Shown one piece after another: positions 46,101 to 58,549 of a DNA stretch of 64,000 bases. Both the position numbers and the translations under genes were made by a program. The notes below the pieces were generated by a model. That model ran no database searches and was not told the DNA's origin. It was given only the letters and a program-made list of their open reading frames with translations. This DNA comes from Ligustrum vulgare (taxonomy: Eukaryota > Streptophyta > Magnoliopsida > Lamiales > Oleaceae). The DNA lies in NCBI GenBank assembly GCA_963555705.1, contig OY743171.1, positions 15,623,352 to 15,687,351 on the forward strand, read 5' to 3'. Each line of letters begins with the position of its first letter. Position 1 is the stretch's first letter.

Positions 46101-46913
46101 AATCTTCTGCTTATTTGCAGAACTACTTTGATACCTCGGCTCATTACAAATAGGGCAATTCTCTAACCCTTCATTTTCTTTGTAAAATAGAGCACAATCA
46201 TATTTACAAGCATGGATTTTTTCATAACCTAATTCGAGATCTTTCAAAATCTTATGAGCATGTCGATGAGTAGGAGGCAACTGATTTCCTCTTGGAAGCA
46301 TCCTATTTAAGAGGCCGATAAGCTCATCGAAGCATTTGTTGGTCATCAGATTTTTCACTTTCAACTGCATCAACTCTACAATCTCAATTAGTACAGAGAA
46401 ATCTTCACAACCAGGATATAGTTCTTTTTGTGCTTCCTTCAATAACCGTTCATATTTATCTATCTCTTTCCTATGCATGTTCGAAGTCTCATTATCTCCT
46501 AATGTATCATCATTAAGGAACTCATCTTCTTCTTCTGAAACACTTTGCTCATAATGGTGCGAGGCAAATGGATATGCATCTTTGATGATCTCCATTACTT
46601 GATCATTATCACAGTCAACATCATCAGTCGAATTAGCAACAAAAGACAAGTTAGCATTGCAAGAACTTGATACGTTTCCCAACCGTTCACCATGGCGTGT
46701 CCATTTAGTATAGTTGTATGACATTCCATGCATGATCAAGTGTTGTCGAATTTCATCGACTGGCCTCCAAGAGCAGTTGTTGCACTTTTGGCACGGGCAC
46801 TCGGAATGACCTCGGTGATTGACATGGTTCATTGCAACTCTAATAAACCTCTCAATTCCCGATAAATATTTAGCACTAGTTCTACCAGGATTACGTATCC
46901 AATTTCTATCCAT
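43173..46913 (-). pseudogene. CACTA TNP2-type transposase (Transposase_21), damaged
   Basis: Start MDRNWIRNPGRTSAKYLSGI (46911-46913) with the transposase-associated domain and CPCQKCNN cysteines; then ALFYKENEGLENCPICNEPR, PRLQGLYMSMHTANHMKWHK, LGLTTDGFNPFSDMNKPYSM, and after a break DIDVYLRPLIDELKELWEIG and NLPGWSTKGYNACPGCNDD; then DUF4218-like IYILCKFEQIFPPAFFVSMI-type and HLPEEAKLAGPVNYRWMYPI; then DUF4216-like VLFKCHWFNTNPHRKGSIKC. Lesions: an in-frame TAA near 45781, a frameshift in an A9 run near 45100, and an in-frame TGA near 44890. The transposase is therefore probably inactive. Confidence 0.9.
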
Positions 46914-46949
46914 AGTATAGTTTAGCCTTAAAATCGATATATAAAACAT

Positions 46950-49130
46950 ATGAGTGACATAAATATGAAATAAAGATTAATCTATGAAATTTATAGAAGT
47001 AGTAAGTTACATTATGTTCGGTAAATAAATATTTGTAGTTTATAACTCGGGTACACACAAACCCATGTGTACCCATGTAAAAAACTTTTCACCAAAAAAA
47101 ATGTAAAAGACTTTTCACCAAAAAACATAGGTACACAGTATCCATCTAATCAACCACCAAGAAAATACCAAAATATCCCCCACCCTATTTGAACAGCAAG
47201 ACAAAAGCAAGAGCATTTGTGGGGGAAAAACACGTGGCATTCATTCCATTCATGTATACATGACCGAAATTGACAAATTCTAACACTTGAACAAATTTGA
47301 AAAAATTGTCTGGTGATGGTTTTGTGCATTGGTTTGGGAGAATATATTTATGAAAGACATCTTTTTATATTCGAACAAATGCTTAGTTATAAATCTTCTA
47401 AGTGTATGATATTATTTACATAAATCTTCTCATTAATTATGAAATTTTTACACAAGGTTCAAACTTCTCAATTTATGATATTATTTACATAAAACAAAAT
47501 AAGCTAAACTAAGTAACTAGTTATAAATCCGCCTACTCATAGGCACATCGAAGCACTCACAAAAGTAAAACTTGTTAATAACAAGGTGAAACATTTGTGT
47601 AGAGATTACTATCATCGTAAATCGAAGGTATATTACGTGAATATACAAACTTACCTCGTTTTAATTTGAATTGAAGGAAGCTCTCAAGTCCAAAACTCGT
47701 TTCACTGCTACATAACCAGAAAAAGGATCAGCCACCAATAATCATCTTGAAGGATAGCAAGAGATTCATTTGAAAATTCAATATAAAATCCTCATGTTAT
47801 CTAAGGCTGAGGCAATTTTCTACTTAGAGGGAACCAAAGATGAATACACTCCAATGAAAGAGTTATTGCTTTCAAACCTAAAAAATTTAAGATTGTTTTA
47901 ATCATTTTGTGAATGAATTATTAATTTGATATTTAAATTTAGAATCAATAATTTTAATCAAGTTATTTTATACAGTTAATTGTTAAATAACAAGTTGTCC
48001 ATTTTCTATTTCGACTCGACTATAGAAAATTCATGTGCTTGGCAAAACCTGATAATTGAACAAAACAAGATCTTAACTGGACTACAATTTTAGAGATATA
48101 CAGACTAACTTTCTGTTAATCAATTTTCTCAATCGGGCCGTGTAATAAAACTGAAGGCCCAGTGCTAAATTGCTAGGTGCAGATTAAGTTATGAGAAAAT
48201 TAGTTCATTCACTCTCTTAAGCTTCATGTTATAGAATTATAACCCCCAATTGACACTTTATTCAATTTTACCTTCCTAAAAAAAACAAATATGAAATATA
48301 CCACATATTTTTAAAATCTATATAGAGACGTTATCTACAATCTTCAACAGAATTTCTGGGAATCCAGTTTCTTCACGTAACGCTCCCTGGAATTAATGGA
48401 GAAATGGAACAAATTAAGATTCAAAATTAATGTAACATCCTGATTTCCCCATTTCAAGTGAATCAAGGTTTCGATTTTACCCTGATACCCCATCCTGTAA
48501 CCTAAAACTGATAAATGCAACCTCAAATTTAATTATTTGGAAATTGGAACCATCAATAATATATATTGTCAAAATGGATAATTTCATACCAGACATCATA
48601 GTTTTTAATGTTCTGTCAACTCAATTGGTTTGCCTACATTTATGCGTGCTTGAGTTTATTTGTTATGTCCATCAATTAAGTTGTTAACTCTTGGATAGTT
48701 CTGATGTGAGAATACTCGCAATAGCAGCATTTTATAGGTTGAGGGGTTGCAACATTTTTTTTTCAAGAGATACCATTCAGCATGGATTAGAAACTAATAC
48801 CCCATCCTTTAACCTGAAGCTGATAAATGCAACCTCGATGAGCACTGCGTAGTAATAACAGCACAAAATATAATGCATCCGTGCGATGCATACTTACAGC
48901 ATTATGGATATCTGTGCATGATGTGGATAGAATATGTCATGGATATCACAATCAAAAGAAATTTATGCTGGTAAAGGAAATGAAATGACCATCTGGGACT
49001 GGGAACAATGTGATATATTAATCTGTGTGCAAAAATGAAGTTGGCAAGATCGAAATTCAAGACCATCAAGGTATCAGACATTTTATCCACACATTCGGTG
49101 AAGTTTTCTACCAAAAAAAAGAAAACAACA
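46950..49130. other. CACTA interior upstream of TNP2
   Basis: No gene. A dispersed phrase (CCCCATCC, TAACCT, CTGATAAATGCAACCTC) occurs near 48488 and 48801. Probably promoter and subterminal DNA of the element. Confidence 0.5.
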
Positions 49131-49133
49131 CTC

Positions 49134-49351
49134 GCCTAACGATCTGAAATCAGTCCTGAAACTCACGTATATCAAATTAATTGATTTCCTTAATCTCCAG
49201 GCATGCCTAACGAACTGAAAATCAGTCCTGAAACTCATGTATGTCAAATTAATTGATTTCCTTAATCTCTAGGCATGCCTAACGATCTGAAATCAGTCCT
49301 GAAACTCATGTATGTCAAATTAATTGATTTCCTTAATCTCCAGGCATGATT
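49134..49351. repeat. Three tandem copies of a 71-72-bp unit
   Basis: Units start GCCTAACGATCTG at 49134, 49205 and 49277 and end CTTAATCTCCAGGCAT; copies are nearly identical. They lie in the 5' subterminal part of the CACTA element and may bind its accessory protein. Confidence 0.9.
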
Positions 49352-51337
49352 TATAAAAAACCCATCTCAAAAAATTCAACTAATTTGGCCAATAAATGAT
49401 AACCCATCACATTTTTGATCTCTTACCTAGTTTAATCTCAAGAATCTCAAAAAATTTGGCCAACAAATTATATGTTTCTGCAACAAAAACAACCAAATTT
49501 TTCGTTCAAGTAGGCAAAGATACCTGATTGACGCCGAGCAAACTGATTGAAAGCCGAATTCGATCTCTTCCCGACACAATAATCTTGGGATGGTGGTTGT
49601 TCTTCGCAGATCTTCCGTAGTGCTGAGGGTCGGGACTTCTCTTCGGTGATGAATGATGGTTATTAGACTTTTGGAATAGGGAGGCGTAATTGTAATGAGT
49701 TTCTTTTGTGGGTGATTTGTTTTAGGGTTAATTTGATATGAGGAGGGAAAAGTAACAAGCTTTTAGTGGGAAAATTTTTAGTTTTTATGTTTTCTTTTTT
49801 TGTCTAAAAAGTTTGATTAAATTTTGATTTTTTTTAATTATTTTTTTGTCAAAATAAATTTTATAGGGAGATTAAAAAAAATTGTTGATTTTTCATTAAT
49901 TATTAGCCTACCAATGAATCGTTAGTATACGAATTGATCAAATTTTTTGTCACCAAAAGATATATTTTGTCCAACAAATTTGTTATCAGGAAAAATTCAC
50001 GTGTTTGTCCATTTTTAGCACGAATTATCTCAATTTGAAAATTTTAGAGCCAAATCATATTCCTATGAAAATTAGATTTCGTGATAAAAAATAAAACTCA
50101 GCCGACAAATATAATTTTGTGGGCGGAGAATTTGTAGTTTAAGCATAAATTTTTTGGAGCTAAATTCTTATCCATACAAAATATCATTTTGTAGGAAAAA
50201 GTAATTTTCGCATACAAATTTCATTTGTATGTGGAAAATTTGTAGTTTAAACATAGATATTTTTAGAGCCAACTTCTTATCACTACAAAAATTCATTGAG
50301 GGAAAAAGTGCACTCCGCATACAAATTTCATTTTGTATGTGGAAATTTTGTAGTATAAGCCTAATTTTCTTGTAGTGGGCCTGATATCTACGCATAAAAG
50401 CCCATACATTAATTAGATGCATTAAAACCCGATATATATAAAATCCTTATTAGATCACTTTAAATGGGCTTAACCAAATTTGATAGCCTTTTATTCAATA
50501 CACAATAATTCACATATAAGCCCAAACGATTGATTAAAATCCTTACAATCTCCCACTTGGGCTATATGTGTAACCTTACAATTGTGTATCAATCATAACC
50601 TTATGAGTACTCAGAATTTTGCTATCATTACTGAATGCGATCCAAACAATCCGGTCCATCAATTATATCTACATAGGATCAAAGCGGCTTTCGCTACATT
50701 AATCGTAACTAAACCTATCAATGGTCACGTATATCGACATAACTGAATGATATGGATCAAGTATGGATGTGTAGCATGGAAATTACAAGTAATGTGATCT
50801 TCAACATGCCTATTTCCAACTGGTCCAACTTTAGTGAGATCATCCTCAAACGAGTTCAGAGATAATAAACCTGAAACCATACAGCTGTAAATAACTTTAA
50901 CTTTAAACCGTATCCAAAATGACAGTAAATGTGTCTAATGCACCCAAAATACAAACTCCCACTGAAATCAAATATCCTTAAGCAATACAACACCTATATG
51001 AGTATTGTGCTCATGAAAGACCTTGGGTTGTAATACTTTAGTAAGTGGATCCGCAATTATGGAGTTTGTCCAAATGTGCTCTTATTGACACGTGTCCACT
51101 CTGAACTTTATCCTTCACAACCAGGAAGTTATGTCAATGTATTTTGACTTAGTTGAGCTCCTGTTGTTACTGGAATATAAATCTGCTGAGTTATCGTCAC
51201 AATATAACTTTAGTGGTCTTTCTATATCGTACATAATATGCAGTCCAGTGACAAAATTTCGCAGCTATATTCCATAATTAGATACCCCCAAAATTGCTAC
51301 AAACTGTGCTGCCAAGTGAAAGAAGCTAAAGTGTTTG

Positions 51338-53106
51338 TTAAGCACTCCTTCCGGAAATAGCTCCTCCAACTAGCAGATAGATGTAGCCTGATATGGATCT
51401 TCTACTGTTTTGGCAACTAGCAAAAACGGAATCATAATACCATATGATCTTCAACTGATCCGATTTTCTGTATGTGAGCATGTAATCTTTTGTTCTCTTT
51501 AAATACCTTATAATCCATGTTTGGCTGCTTTCCAAATGATCCATCCCAGGGTTACTTAAATATCTCATTAGTATCCCAATAATGTATGCAATATCCGAAT
51601 GCATACAAATTTGAGCATACATCAGATTTTCTATAGCTTAACTAGATGGGATCCTTTGCATTTCTTTAACTTCAAGATAACTTTTCGGGCATTAGTTGAG
51701 ACTAATTTGTCTCCCTTAGCAATAGAGGGTGTTTCCTGATTTACTGTCTTGCATATTAAATTTCTTAAGTACTTTATCGATATAGCCCTTTTGTGACAAT
51801 CCAAGAATACCCCGAGAACAATCCTGGTGTATCTGAATCCCAAATACAAAAGAGATGTCACCAAGATTTTTAATCTAAAAATTCCTTGACAAAAAATCTC
51901 ATAATTTTATGTGACATGCCTATATCATTGGTGGCAAGCAATAATCAATATACAAAATCAGGAAAATACACTTACTCCCACTGAACTTGTAATACACACA
52001 ACCATCAACAACATTAATCTCAAGACCAAATGAGATAATTACTTGATGAAATTTGTATTACCCTTAACGAGAAGCTGGCTTGAGCACATAAATGGATTTC
52101 TTTAATTTGCAAACAGTCTCATCAATGTCTCCATTGAGAAACGTCGTCTTAACATCCATTTGATGTAACTCGAGGTCAGAATGTGCAACAACCTGACTTT
52201 CCTGAAAGAGTCTTTCGTAGAAACCAAAGGGAAAGTCTCTTTATAATCAATGCCATCATTCTATGTAAAGCATTTAGATAAAAGACGAACTTTATATCTT
52301 TCCACATTACCTTTCGAATCCCCCTTGGTTTAAAAATCCATTTAAGACTAATGAGTTTTACACCTTCTGGTAATGGGACAAGATCCCAAACTTTATTGTC
52401 TTGCATATGCTTATACTCCTTATTTACGACATCAATCCACTTCTGAGAGTTAGAACCCTGCATGGCCTGATGGAATTGATTGGACCATCTTCCACCATTT
52501 CATTATTTCCTTATGTTCTTGGAGAAATACTATTTAATTATCCGGAATAGCATTTTTCCCTTTCTCTCGTGGATCTCCTTAATGACTTTAGTTATTGAGG
52601 TTGTTGAGTTTGTACTTCTGAAATTTACCTTATTTTGGATGGGAGGTTCATCAACATTGTCTAGTTGAGGTTCCGGATATGCTTCTTGATCAATGACATG
52701 CATAAAAAACTTGCACATTGTCAAAAGCAACAATAGGAATCGAAACTGATCCTTCCTCAACTTCTTCCTTAAAGACAATATCTCTAACCTTATTTCTCCC
52801 CCAAACTCAACATCCTCAAAAAATGTTGCATTTCCCGTTTCAAAAGTTGACTTAAGTGTGGGATCATAAAATTAATAGCCCCTTAAACGCTCAGAATAAC
52901 CAATAAAGTAGCTGCTGACTGTTTTGGAGTCCAATTTCTTTATGTGGCCTATAAGACCTAACCTTAGCTGGACATCCCCAAATGTGAAAATGGTTTAGAC
53001 TAAGCTTTGTGCCTGTCAAAAGCTCATAAAGTATTTTAGCAGCAGCTTTAGTTGGTACTATGTACAATCTTTCTTTAATTATCCAGATTTCTGGCAAAAG
53101 AAACAA
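51338..53106 (-). pseudogene. Copia pol remnants (integrase C-terminus, RT, RNase H)
   Basis: Fragments in copia order on the minus strand: LLTGTKLSLNHFHIWGCPAK (52891-53106), KWIDVVNKEYKHMQDNKVWD and SLKWIFKPRG (52176-52463), SIAKGDKLVS (51631-51864), and RNase H part DIAYIIGILMRYLSNPGMDH with LKRTKDYMLTYR and RSISGYIYLL (51338-51622). Stops and shifts throughout; the YVDD motif is not readable. Confidence 0.85.
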
Positions 53107-53507
53107 CTCTCAATGTCTTTATGTGGTTTCTTTTGTTCTGAATCTTTTAGCAACTTTATTTTCTTTATTTGTTTTCTTACCCTTATCTTTAGAGGTGTTT
53201 TCCAAGTGAACACTTTCAGTTCTGTCCTGCTTCAACTTTTCTTTCTCTTGCACACAAAATAGAATGAGCTCATTTAGAGTTTATTTCGCCCTTTAACAGT
53301 TATAACTTACCTTAAATTGACTGAATTGTGTAAGAAGCTTACACACTTTGAAATAAGCTCATTGAGAGTCTATTTCTCCCTTTGACAGTTATAACCAACC
53401 TTAAATTAACTGAATTGTGCAGGAAGCGATGTCAATACCAAATGCACTAATAAGTCATCAGACAAGTCGAGTTTTAGTGCCTTAAGTTTTGAAGCAGTGT
53501 GACACAT

Positions 53508-53978
53508 CTACATGATGTACTCCCTTATTTTCCCATTGCCTTTATACTTTATTGAAATCAAGCTTTGCATAAGCGTGCTTGTTTTAGCCTTATCGTTTTT
53601 CGCAAAACGTTTCTTAATTTCGGCAAGGAATTCATTGAAATCATTTACCTCCTCGGATACTATACCACTAAAGGCTTCGAAAATGCCGCGCTTAATGATC
53701 ATTAGACTCATGCGACATGTGCAATCTTACTTCTCAAAGTTCCTCCTTTGATTATATGAACTTTCATCCGTCAGAGGAGCATGTTGCTCAATCCTTAGTG
53801 CACAGTCTATATCTATGCAGTCAAGAAATATATAAATGTTCTCATTCAATCCTTGAAGTTGTTCCATAAATACAGGGATTAAATTTGAGCTTGTAGATAT
53901 ACTACTAGCAGAATTCGAAACCGAATAGAGAACACTTAAATAAAATAGCTCACATAAATACCTTATTATGCAAATCAT
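53508..53978 (-). pseudogene. Copia gag remnant
   Basis: EVNDFNEFLAEIKKRFAKND and SLISIKYKGNGKIREYIM (53508-53711) match the UBN2-type gag core; the N-terminal part lies at 53727-53978 in another frame. Confidence 0.7.
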
Positions 53979-54075
53979 ACTTTCAAATAATGGTGGAGCC
54001 CATCACAAGATACCTAGCACAACATCAATAGTTAGTCTTTGGACAGAAATATTGACTTGTAAGTGGTACTCTTGG

Positions 54076-54475
54076 TGTAGTGATCAAACACTGACAATAA
54101 GACATGTCAACCAATAAACCTTTCTTTGGACCGATTTATTGATCACACGTTAAACCAAATAATCGTCACCTGTTTATCACCACAAGTTCATGTGAAATTC
54201 GAGCCAAATACTGACCTTCCTTTAGGCCGATCAATATCCGCATGAAATAACACACAAACACCTAATTTTCCCTTAGTGTAGTGATCAAACACTGGATATA
54301 AGACATGTTAACCAATAAACCTTTCTTTGGACCGATTTGTTGATCACACGTTAAACCAAATAATTGTCACGTATTCATCACTACAGGTGCATGTGAAAGT
54401 CGAGCCAAATATTGACCTTCCTTTGGGCCGATCAATATCTGCAATGAATATAACACACACACAAATACCTTCTAA
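54076..54475. repeat. 201-bp tandem duplication in copia leader
   Basis: Two units starting TGTAGTGATCAAACACTG at 54076 and 54277, about 85-90% alike, in the leader between gag and the 5' LTR. Confidence 0.85.
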
Positions 54476-54679
54476 TATTCAAAGTTAATTAATATCCACA
54501 AGAGAGGTTGCTTTGGAAACATGTTGCTTCAACTAACTTACTTTCGAATATTATATTTCTCAAAAGAATTTGATGTACCAAGATTTGAAACTGAAATCAC
54601 TGATTTGCATATATTTTAACTTTAGGATTTGAATAATAGAATTCAAATCTTTAGAATAAAGCAATCCTTAAATGGAGAG

Positions 54680-55140
54680 AGTCAATTGCAATATTCTTAA
54701 ACCTTAGGTGGCCAATTATGTAAAACTTTAAGCTTGAAGGACTTAAATTATAATTTTTTCCATAACCTAATTGGCCAATTAAGAGAATTCCAAACTTTAA
54801 GGACATAAATTTAAAAAAAATTCAAACTTTAAGGACCAATTTTGAAAATTTCCAAACTTTAGTGACTGAATTAGAAAATTTTCAAACTTCAGGGGCTCAA
54901 ATATTATACCCTTAACCTTAAAGGTCCCAATTTTGAAAATTTTCAGACTTTAGGGACTGGATTAGAAAATCTTCAAACTTCAGGGGTTGAATCATAAAAT
55001 TCCATAACTTGAGAGGTCTTGACTTAAATAAATTATAACTTTAGGGGCTCAGTTTATAAATTTAGGAACTAGAAGGGCCAACTTAAATTAATTTGTAACT
55101 TTAGGATTAAACATTTAATCCATAACAAACAAGAGGACCG
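54680..55140. repeat. Degenerate about 35-bp array in copia leader
   Basis: Loose units of the type TTTTCAAACTTTAGGGACTGA with AAATTAGAAAA spacers. Similar in style to the arrays in the solo LTRs. Confidence 0.65.
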
Positions 55141-56002
55141 GAGGAGCAATTTACATAACTTCCTAAAAATTGCAAAAGAAGTCCTTGGAGACTTCTAATT
55201 TTCAGCCCAAGTCCCTCCCCCCCAAAAAAAAAAAAAAACTGATTCGCAACAGTTAGGGTTGAAAACCCTAGCTCGCGCCGCTCTCAAGCCCTCAAAACGC
55301 GACGCCAGCCACCACCGCCTGCACGCCATCACCTGCGCTACAGCCCAGACCACATCGTCGCTGCGCGCGACGCTGTAAACCACTGCCTGCGACGCCGCTA
55401 AATCCGTCGCTCGCAATGCACATCGCTGGCCGTGGCAGCGGCTCCTCCAACCCCAAAACAACGGAATCCGACTTAATCAAACATCATCCAAAATCGACCA
55501 AACTCGAACCCTTACAGATTTCAAAACACCATATTCAACAGCAAAATCCATACCCTGACCTCGAAAAATATATACATACACAAAGAAATTCCAAATCTGA
55601 ATTCGAAAGGTATATACATACAGTCACAGACTCTATATGTTCAATTTTGAAACATGATTGCGCATATACATACATGCTGTACACTTAAATCCGATTTCCA
55701 AAATAAAAATTTCACCAAATCGAAATCCAATGTTCGAACTGATCAGATTTTGTATGCTAAAAAAAAAACTGAATCATACTTTATTTCGAAAATTCATTTC
55801 AACAGAATAGATTCAAACCCAAATCACACTATTGAACACAGATCTAAAATACATACTACAGCTGGCATTTTCTATACATATTCATAATTGAATCAGATTA
55901 ATAATTTTCGGGAATCCATTAAAACTTTGAATTTTCGATCCAAATCATACGATTAAAAATTAGATCTGATAATCCAACTTGATGATTGGCTTTGATACCA
56001 CT

Positions 56003-56454
56003 TGTTATAAAATACATCACAGATAATTGTTTATCTACGATCCAAAATCATCATGCCGAATTATCAAGAATTAAATAACTGAAGCGGAAGCGTACCTTAA
56101 TCAAATATGATTCACGATGATCGATTTGTCGGTTGGATCTTCTAAATCAATACGTAGTCCTTATTTTCTCTATGATGATTGGATGTCAGACATAATGAAC
56201 AATACATATGATTCAGGGACCATAACCGTTTTTATATAATGAATTGCCTGTTAACCTAATTCGGCCTATCATGAATTGGGTAATGACCTGGTATCTACAC
56301 ATAAAAGCTCATACATTAATTAGATGCATTAAAGCCCGATATATATAAAATCCTTATTAGATCACTTTAAATGGACTTAACCAAATTTGATAGCCTTTTA
56401 TTCAATACACAATAATTCACATATAAGCCCACACGATTGATTAAAATCCTTACA
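56003..56454 (-). repeat. 5' LTR of the third copia element (452 bp)
   Basis: Intact copy of the LTR that is split by the CACTA element at the other end; followed by CATAA. Confidence 0.9.
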
Positions 56455-56459
56455 CATAA

Positions 56460-56738
56460 ATTTTTAATCTCGTCCATCTCCTCCATTGAGTAAGAATCTT
56501 AATAAAATGCCTACAAGCAGTTAAGATAAATTATTAGTTATTTCTTAATAACTAATAAATCTGTTATTAAATAATTCGTAGTTTTCAATATTTATAATAC
56601 CTTATCTAAAGAATTCAATTGAAAATATTGGGTGACTATCTCATACATGTTTCTCATAACATAATAGCCAGATTTAAAACCTCTCGGTTGTTGAGAGCAC
56701 TGAAATTTTCACATTAAAACTATTAGTAATATTATTAG

Positions 56739-56740
<2 letters not shown>
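56460..56740. other. Intergenic stretch
   Basis: No gene or repeat recognised. It ends at the (TA)n microsatellite 56741-56809, into which the next element is inserted. Confidence 0.5.
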
Positions 56741-56809
<69 letters not shown>

Positions 56810-56811
<2 letters not shown>

Positions 56812-57805
56812 ATGTTGTAAAACCCGGACCGGACCGGCCGGTCGAACCGGTAAACCCGGGACCCGGTCCAAAGTCCGGGTCATTAACTGCCTAAAACCGG
56901 ATTTCACAAACCCGGTAGTCACCCGGATGACCCGGCCGGTTTTGGATTAAACTGCCGACCCGGTATCGATTTTCCCGGGTTTGGAGGTTCAACCTTGAAC
57001 ATCTTTCTAATATATATATATATATTTTTTTTAAAATAAACTCACCAAATATATTATAACTTAAAGGGCTACTGCGAAGCTGCCCCAAAACTAAGTAAAG
57101 GAAAAATAAGCAGCAAGATTTATAGTATAGTTGAACCGCATAAACATTGTTGCTTTCCGATGTGGGATTAGAGTTCTCCACTTTTTAATTTTGAGTTTCA
57201 TTTTATTTGTTAGGCAGAGATCTCAAGTTGATGGCTAGGCTAAATGGCAATGGATTCCCTTGTGTAATGCAAGTCACGGGTTCGAGTCAGCGCTGTGTAA
57301 TGTTTGGCCATTTTTCTGTTTTATCATTATATATTCTTTTTTTGTAGTGTCTTTTTGTTTTGTTTTGTTTTTTGTTTTTTGTTTTTTGTTTTTAACAATC
57401 TATTTTATGGGTTATTAAATTACTTTTAGTATTTAAATAAATATGGCATAATAAATATAATTATCAACACCAATCTATAGTTTCTTTGAATTAGTAATTG
57501 TAATATTAAAAAATATTATTGTTATAATGTTTTATATCTTGTATATATTTAATTTTTATGTAAAAAAAAAATCTAATTTTATATAAAAGAAATTATTTAG
57601 TGTCTTATAAATAATTAAAATGATATTAAGAATCTAAAATTAAAGGTATATTATTTACTCCCAACTCCATTTGTTTGATTTTTCATTTTTTCGATAATTT
57701 TATTTAATATACCGGGTCAACCCCGAGTCGACCCCGGGTCGACCCACTGACCCTTGACCCTTTCCATTTCCCGGGTCGATCTCCGGACCGGTTTTTAAAA
57801 CATTG
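56810..57805. mobile_element. Non-autonomous hAT-like element (1 kb) inside a (TA)n microsatellite
   Basis: Inverted ends CAATGTTGTAAAACCCGGAC / CCGGTTTTTAAAACATTG, interior termini rich in ACCCGG and GGTCGACCC. TA repeats flank both sides, so the target duplication cannot be read. Between 57229 and 57300 a TAGGCTAAATGG and a GGTTCGAGTC resemble Pol III A and B boxes. Confidence 0.65.

Positions 57806-57817
<12 letters not shown>

Positions 57818-57875
<58 letters not shown>
57818..57875. repeat. (GA)n microsatellite
   Basis: Continuous GA run next to the TA repeat that borders the hAT-like element. Confidence 0.95.
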
Positions 57876-57878
<3 letters not shown>

Positions 57879-58549
57879 GTACTAATTATTCAGGAATTTG
57901 TAATAACTTTTAAATTGACATACCGCAATTTGTTTCCAATTTACATTGCCTATACCCCTCTTTTTATCATATATCCAAAATATTTTAAAAGCCCTAAAAT
58001 TTCAATAAATATGAATGATTATAACATTTATATAGAAATTTTGGCAGAATCTCTCATATAAATTGAACATAACCAACCTGTAGAGAGACCCTGGAATTAA
58101 AAATATTTTAACTTATCAATAATCATATCACAAACAGATCAATTTCACCTCAAAGTGGATAACAATTATTCTATGAAAACTATCAAAATATATCCACCAC
58201 ATACTAAACAAAAAAATGATCAAATAAATATATAAATACTTACGTATTCAATGCTGGTCGGATTTGTATTTTACGCTTATTTGACCCTGTTGAATCCAAG
58301 AAGTACACAGTATTGGATTGAGAAAAAATCACAAGCAACATCCAATGATTCCTACGTATTATGAATGTATAAATACAACTTTAAATTCCAAATGATTCAA
58401 ACTAAGTAAGAAAGAATGAATATTAATAGTCTTACTTTTGAAAGTACGGTGCGAGAATGTATTGCTTGAATTACAAGGTCTGTATGGTTTCAGCCATATA
58501 CGTAATGACGGTGTCAAAATTATTTTTCACCTAAATTGATGCAATTTGT

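Larger units (their letters stand above)
39489..50377 (-). mobile_element. CACTA (En/Spm) transposon inserted in the copia 3' LTR
   Basis: Perfect terminal inverted repeats CACTACAAGAA / TTCTTGTAGTG, 10.9 kb apart. The flanking triplets are GAC (39486-39488) and GGC (50378-50380), a 3-bp duplication with one change. Subterminal repeats of the form ACAAATTTCATTTTGTATG and TTTGTAGGG crowd both ends. It carries a TNP2-type transposase and a second TNPA-like gene, both on the minus strand. Confidence 0.95.
39204..56454 (-). mobile_element. Ty1-copia retrotransposon (minus strand) containing a CACTA element
   Basis: 5' LTR at 56003-56454 and 3' LTR at 39204-39488 plus 50381-50547, both starting TGTTATAAAATAC and ending ATCCTTACA on the plus strand. 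CATAA duplications flank the whole (39199-39203; 56455-56459). A Met-type primer site (TGGTATCAAAGC, minus) lies at 55990-56000 and a purine tract (CCAAGTGGGAGAT, minus) follows the 3' LTR at 50548-50560. About a dozen differences in the first 285 bp of the two LTRs make it clearly older than the 3254-9581 element. Coding is decayed. Confidence 0.92.

Noticed and set aside
55195..55690. ORFs on both strands in the third copia leader
   Set aside because: GC-rich leader DNA between gag and LTR; no conserved motif.
57229..57300. tRNA gene
   Set aside because: Box-like words only; no cloverleaf can be drawn.
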